Assembly: GCF_000447205.1 (NCBI RefSeq)
Contig: NZ_AUWY01000023.1
Span: 9,850-73,849 of the forward strand
From: Sphingobium ummariense RL-3
GTDB lineage: Bacteria; Pseudomonadota; Alphaproteobacteria; Sphingomonadales; Sphingomonadaceae
DNA length: 64,000 bases
Direction of reading: 5' to 3'
Part shown: positions 60,471 to 64,000 of the stretch, piece after piece
How the letters are laid out: each line of letters begins with the position of its first letter
Position numbering within the stretch: position 1 is the first letter of the stretch
Notes under the pieces: generated by a model
What the model was told of the DNA's origin: nothing
The model's input: only the letters and a program-made list of their open reading frames with translations
Database searches by the model: none
Position numbers and translations under genes: made by a program

Positions 60471-61375
60471 AGCGATCGCCCCAGGGCGCGCAGCACCGTC
60501 CAGCGCGCCGCGAAGGTCGCGAGCAGCACGCCGCCGACCGGCAGCACCACCAGCAGCGCCCAGCCGGCCCACGGCAGGTCGATAGCGCTGATCAGTTCCG
60601 ATCCCGTGGCCGAGAGGCGCGTGCCGACAAGCAGCACCACCGCGACAGCCACGGAGAATCCCGCGGCACTGCCGAGCGCCGCGTCCAGGCCGATCCGGCG
60701 CTGGAACAGGCGGGCGATCTGCGCGTCGGTGGCGCCCATCAGGTGCAGCACCTCGATCGTGCCGCGATGGCTGTCATGCGCGCCGCGCGCGGCAAGCACG
60801 ACGACGGCGCCGGTCGCTAGCGCCATCAGCAGCACGATCGCGGCGGAAAGCCAACCAAGCGCGGAGAGCAGCCCTGCGAGGGGCAGCAGGAAGGCCGCAT
60901 GCGGCTCGATCCGGAGCTTGGAGGACAGGCCGAGAAGCAGGTTGCGCACCCGCCCGACCTTCGCCGCCGCATCGCCGGGAGTCAGCTCGACATCGATCAG
61001 CGCGGGAATGGGAAGGTCGCCGCTCACCGCATCCTCGCCCAGCCAGGGCCGCAGCTGGTCGGCAAGGCGCTGGGGATCGACGGGCTGGACGGCGCGCACG
61101 TCATCCGACCCGCGAAGAGCCTGCGCCACCCGGGTACTCAATTCCGCGCGCGCCTGCGGATCGGCCTCCACCACCTGCACCGTGGCCCGTCCGGCGAGGT
61201 CGGCGCTCATCGCTCGGACGGCGGTGCCAAGTCCCAGGCCCGCGGCGGCGGCGAGGACCGTCAGGAACATCATGATCGCAATGATCCAGGGCATGGGGCC
61301 GGCCACCCGACCCTCGGGCAGCAGCCGGTGCCGGGCGGCGTTGGCGGCGCGGCGATCCGCCCTGCGCATGCTCAT
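60467..61375 (-). CDS. ftsX: Cell division ABC transporter permease FtsX
   Basis: 302 residues. A first membrane helix near 28-52 (MPWIIAIMMFLTVLAAAAGL), a periplasmic domain (about 55-170), then three helices: LPLAGLLSALGWLSAAIVLL, a segment near 215-240, and WAGWALLVVLPVGGVLLATF. The pattern, with the cytosolic EVLHLMGATDAQIARLFQRR between helices, is that of FtsX. With FtsE it controls peptidoglycan hydrolases at division. The start overlaps the ftsE stop by four bases (61372-61375). Confidence 0.92.
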   Translation of the reverse strand: MSMRRADRRAANAARHRLLPEGRVAGPMPWIIAIMMFLTVLAAAAGLGLGTAVRAMSADLAGRATVQVVEADPQARAELSTRVAQALRGSDDVRAVQPVDPQRLADQLRPWLGEDAVSGDLPIPALIDVELTPGDAAAKVGRVRNLLLGLSSKLRIEPHAAFLLPLAGLLSALGWLSAAIVLLMALATGAVVVLAARGAHDSHRGTIEVLHLMGATDAQIARLFQRRIGLDAALGSAAGFSVAVAVVLLVGTRLSATGSELISAIDLPWAGWALLVVLPVGGVLLATFAARWTVLRALGRSL

Positions 61376-62082
61376 GCCGTGCCCTGCGGCCGGGGCGGGT
61401 AGCGCAGCGACCCGGTCGGATCGGCCAACCGTCCCCGGTCCAGCCGCATCATCTGCCCGCCTGCCACCTGCGCCATCAGCGGCAGGTCGTGGGTCGCGAC
61501 GACGATGGTGGTGCCCAGGCGGTTGAGCGCCTCGAACAGCGTCATCAGGCGGCGGGCCATGTCGGCGTCCACATTGCCCGTCGGCTCGTCGGCGACCAGT
61601 ATCTCGGGCCGGGCGATCACGGCGCGGGCGATCGCCACGCGCTGCTGCTCTCCGCCCGACAGGGTGGCGGGGCGCGCCTGGCCCCGGTCGCCCAGACCCA
61701 CCCAGTTCAGCATTTCGGCGACCGGCGCATCGACCTCGCCCTCCTCCATGCCGGCGACGCGCAGCGGCAGGGCGATATTGTCATAGGCCGACAGGTGGGG
61801 GACGAGGCGAAAATCCTGGAACACCACGCCGATACGGCGGCGAAAGCCGGGCAGCCGCTTGCGCGGCAGCGTCACGACATCCTCACCGAACAGGCGGATG
61901 ACGCCGCGGCTGGGCCGCTGAGCCAGGTACAGCAGCTTCAGCAGCGACGTCTTGCCCGCGCCGGAGGCACCGGTGAGGAAGTAGAAGCCGCCCGCATGCA
62001 GCGAAAAGCTGATGTCGGACAGGGTCTCGCTGTCCAGGCCGTAGCGCAGGCCCACATTCTCGAACTGGACGATGGCGGACAT
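61372..62082 (-). CDS. ftsE: Cell division ATP-binding protein FtsE
   Basis: 236 residues from the ATG at 62080-62082 (MSAIVQFENVGLRYGLDSET). Walker A GASGAGKTS, Q-loop VVFQDFRLVPHLSAYDNIAL, signature LSGGEQQRVAIARAV and Walker B ILVADEPTGNVD are complete. It energises FtsX at the divisome. It starts 155 bp from a divergent zinc-ribbon membrane protein gene, an arrangement common in sphingomonads. Confidence 0.95.
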   Translation of the reverse strand: MSAIVQFENVGLRYGLDSETLSDISFSLHAGGFYFLTGASGAGKTSLLKLLYLAQRPSRGVIRLFGEDVVTLPRKRLPGFRRRIGVVFQDFRLVPHLSAYDNIALPLRVAGMEEGEVDAPVAEMLNWVGLGDRGQARPATLSGGEQQRVAIARAVIARPEILVADEPTGNVDADMARRLMTLFEALNRLGTTIVVATHDLPLMAQVAGGQMMRLDRGRLADPTGSLRYPPRPQGTA

Positions 62083-62236
62083 GATGGCGATCCGGCTGCT
62101 TCCCCGTGTGAAGAGCCATGGCACAGGGCGCGGGCGGGCGTAAAGCCCAAGCCCGCAATCAGGCTGAGCGCGGGTCCGGCGCCTACCCCGTCGTTGACCG
62201 CTTGCCCTTGAGTCAAAGCCATGCCTATGAAGCGAA

Positions 62237-63070
62237 ATGATCCTGCTGTGCCCCAATTGCGCGACGCGCTATATCGTGCCGGACAGCGCCGTCGGCCCGA
62301 ACGGGCGCCAGGTTCGCTGCGCCGCCTGCAAGCATAGCTGGTTCCAGGAGCCGGCCGCGATGCCGGAGCGGGAAACGGTCATCGAGCCCGCTGTCGCCGC
62401 GCCGCCTCCCCCTCCACCCCCCTCTCCTCCGCCACCGCCCGAGCCGCCTCTCCCTGTTGAGCGGGCGGCCGACGCCGTCGAAGCGCCGCCCGTGGGGGAA
62501 GAGGCGCAGGCGACGGAGAGCGAACCGGACACTGCCCTTCCTGCGGTCCCAGTCACCCAGCCCGACCACCGCTTCGACGACATCTATGCCGACGCGCCCG
62601 GCTTGGGCGAAGAAGCCCCGGCCGCGCCCGACGCGCCAGCGAAGCCGCGCCGCAACCGCCTGAAGCTGCTGACCTATGGGGCGGCGGGGTTCTTCCTCGC
62701 GGTCGCCGCGGCGGGCGGAGCGCTCTATTATCTCGGGCCGCCGGGATGGGCCGTGAACCTCGGCATCGTTCCCGACGAGGGCGACCCGGACCTGCTCTTC
62801 TATCTCGCCAAGCCGGCCGAGCGCCGCAAGCTGCCGACGGGAGAGGAATATTTCGCTTTCGGCGCGCGGATCGTGAACAGCGGGCAGACGACGTTGCCGG
62901 TGCCCCCTGTCCTGGTGCAGTTGCGCGACCGGCAGAACCGGCTGGTGTTCAGCTGGACGACCAAGGCGGACAAGAGCCGGCTCAAGCCCGGCGAGGAAGC
63001 GTCGATCAACGAGAGCCGGATCGACATCCCCAAAAATGCCGAGAATCTGTCGCTGACCTTCGTGCAATAG
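62237..63070 (+). CDS. Zinc-ribbon (MJ0042-type) membrane protein
   Basis: 277 residues. The N-terminal zinc ribbon has [19 protein letters not shown] and [11 protein letters not shown], giving two CxxC pairs. A Pro-rich spacer with a run of prolines follows (about 55-75), then an acidic region, one membrane helix near 145-168 ([20 protein letters not shown]) and a periplasmic DUF3426-like domain ([20 protein letters not shown], then [13 protein letters not shown]). Often found beside ftsE; function unknown, probably linked to the envelope. Confidence 0.88.
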   Translation: MILLCPNCATRYIVPDSAVGPNGRQVRCAACKHSWFQEPAAMPERETVIEPAVAAPPPPPPPSPPPPPEPPLPVERAADAVEAPPVGEEAQATESEPDTALPAVPVTQPDHRFDDIYADAPGLGEEAPAAPDAPAKPRRNRLKLLTYGAAGFFLAVAAAGGALYYLGPPGWAVNLGIVPDEGDPDLLFYLAKPAERRKLPTGEEYFAFGARIVNSGQTTLPVPPVLVQLRDRQNRLVFSWTTKADKSRLKPGEEASINESRIDIPKNAENLSLTFVQ

Positions 63071-63092
63071 ACCGCGCCCGCGAACCCACCGA

Positions 63093-63800
63093 TCAGGGCG
63101 CATCCAGCTCCGGATAGTGCCGGAAGATGTCCTCCTCGCTGAAGGAAAGGCGGCGTGAGCTGGCGAGATAGTCGGAGAGTTCGGGCAGGGCTGCGACCCG
63201 GTCCTGAAGCGCGGCCAGCGCCCGATAACGGTCATGCAGGGCCGCCATGCGCAGGGGGAAGGCATAGCGCAGCCCCGCGAGGAGGTGGAAAAGCGAGAGG
63301 TCGGCATAGCTCCAGCGCGTTCCCCCCAGCCAATCCCCCGGCTGCGCGGCCAGGGCGCGACTGAAATAGTTGAGGAACTTGGGGATGCGCTGCTCGCGAA
63401 AGGCAAGGGCGCGGCGCTCCGCCTCTGGCTTCTGATCCTCGAAATAAAGATCGACGGCAATCGGGTGGTGGACGTCGTGCGCCTCCGCGACCATGTCCAT
63501 CATCGTGAGCTGCAGCTGGGCGATCCAGTGGCGCTGACGGATACCGCCGGGAGCGCAATCGTGTCGGTCGCCGAGATAGAGCAGGATGTTGGCCGTCTGG
63601 GCGATGGTGCCGCCGTCCGTGACCAGATAGGGCGGGGCGAAGGCGGGCCCTGCGTCGTGACCCGTCATGTCGGCGATCAGCGCGTCCTCTCCCTCCTCCC
63701 GCGCGCGGTCTCGATAGGGGATACCGCCCGCCTCCAGCGCCAGTCGCACGAACTCGCCGCGGCCCGGGATAGTCGGCCAATACCAGAGATCATAGGGCAT
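63093..63800 (-). CDS. Glutathione S-transferase family protein
   Basis: 235 residues. The N-terminal thioredoxin-like domain is sigma/alpha-class-like: MPYDLWYWPTIPGRGEFVRL, with the Tyr near residue 7 available for thiol activation; LVTDGGTIAQTANILLYLGD replaces the usual SRAI glutathione loop. The C-terminal domain is helical (WSYADLSLFHLLAGLRYAFP). Convergent with the zinc-ribbon gene and 47 bp downstream of bolA on the same strand. Confidence 0.9.
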   Translation of the reverse strand: MPYDLWYWPTIPGRGEFVRLALEAGGIPYRDRAREEGEDALIADMTGHDAGPAFAPPYLVTDGGTIAQTANILLYLGDRHDCAPGGIRQRHWIAQLQLTMMDMVAEAHDVHHPIAVDLYFEDQKPEAERRALAFREQRIPKFLNYFSRALAAQPGDWLGGTRWSYADLSLFHLLAGLRYAFPLRMAALHDRYRALAALQDRVAALPELSDYLASSRRLSFSEEDIFRHYPELDAP

Positions 63801-63847
63801 GCACGCCTCCTTCCTGGGGAGATAACGCGCAGCGCGGATCGAAGGGC

Positions 63848-64000
63848 TCAGGCTTCTTCCGGCGCGCGGGCCCGGATGGCAAGAGCGTGCACCTTGTCAC
63901 GCAGCAGGTCGGCCAGCGCGGCGTTGACCATCCGCTGCCGGGCGACACGGCTCTGGCCCGTGAAGCGGCCGGACACGATCTCCACCGTGAAATGGCTTTC
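63848..64000 (-). CDS. bolA: BolA family protein, C-terminal part (truncated by window)
   Basis: 51 codons visible, ending EEA and stop. The frame reads SHFTVEIVSGRFTGQSRVAR, then QRMVNAALADLLRDKVHALA, the conserved BolA helix with its His-containing end. BolA proteins partner monothiol glutaredoxins in iron-sulfur handling and stress response. The start lies outside the window. Confidence 0.92.
   Translation of the reverse strand, partial: ESHFTVEIVSGRFTGQSRVARQRMVNAALADLLRDKVHALAIRARAPEEA

Noticed and set aside
1..64000. CRISPR arrays, rRNA and tRNA genes
   Set aside because: No regularly spaced repeats of 25-40 bp, no rRNA segments and no complete cloverleaf were seen on either strand.

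Overview
The window comes from a sphingomonad-type alphaproteobacterium. It is GC-rich, carries IS6100, and has an imuA-imuB-dnaE2 mutagenesis cassette with GAAC-N7-GAAC LexA boxes. Its right-hand chromosomal blocks (metX-metW, hisC-cyclohexadienyl dehydrogenase, ftsE-ftsX, plsC, bolA) are typical of that group. No rRNA, tRNA or CRISPR array was found.

Layout. 1-551 is the end of an IS6100. 586-7243 is a plasmid- or ICE-like accessory block: a very large ParB-like protein, several small uncharacterised genes separated by GC hairpins, a DUF2958 gene, and the 3' end of a broken antirestriction gene, ardC. 7244-15297 is an 8-kb mobile element built on three overlapping tyrosine-recombinase genes with its own intact ardC, inserted into the resident ardC, whose 5' part reappears at 15298-16032. 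The first recombinase gene is split by an IS1182-family element with a 6-bp target duplication. 16.3-19.4 kb holds a GAF-GGDEF-EAL protein and two divergent SRAP-domain genes that share a LexA box. 19.5-24.9 kb is dnaE2-imuB-imuA under a second LexA box. 25.2-33.4 kb is a five-gene, one-direction defence operon: an AAA ATPase and subtilase pair (IetAS-like), an OLD/TOPRIM nuclease and UvrD-type helicase pair (Gabija-like), and a PD-(D/E)xK endonuclease.

34-41 kb is a redox block of SDR enzymes, peroxiredoxin, GST, a 6-oxocamphor-hydrolase-like crotonase and two LysR regulators. 41.8-46.5 kb holds a GH3 beta-xylosidase/glucosidase and a sialate-O-acetylesterase-like enzyme, facing each other across a strong hairpin. 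From 46.5 kb to the end the content is chromosomal: an aminotransferase, SDR, hydrolase and GlxA-type regulator, rmuC, metX-metW, a D-2-hydroxyacid dehydrogenase, hisC and cyclohexadienyl dehydrogenase, plsC, a YdcF-like gene, ftsX, ftsE, a zinc-ribbon membrane protein, a GST and a partial bolA.

How the parts relate. The left third combines spread and survival functions: ParB-like maintenance, ArdC against restriction, SOS mutagenesis and antiphage operons. The most notable unannotated signal is a structured leader found in front of parB-like, the resident ardC and the element-borne ardC. Its base pairing is preserved although the inner-stem sequence differs, and it places a GGAG Shine-Dalgarno just after the outer stem. 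The most notable gene-level structures are the ardC-inside-ardC element and the fused IetAS-Gabija-endonuclease operon.
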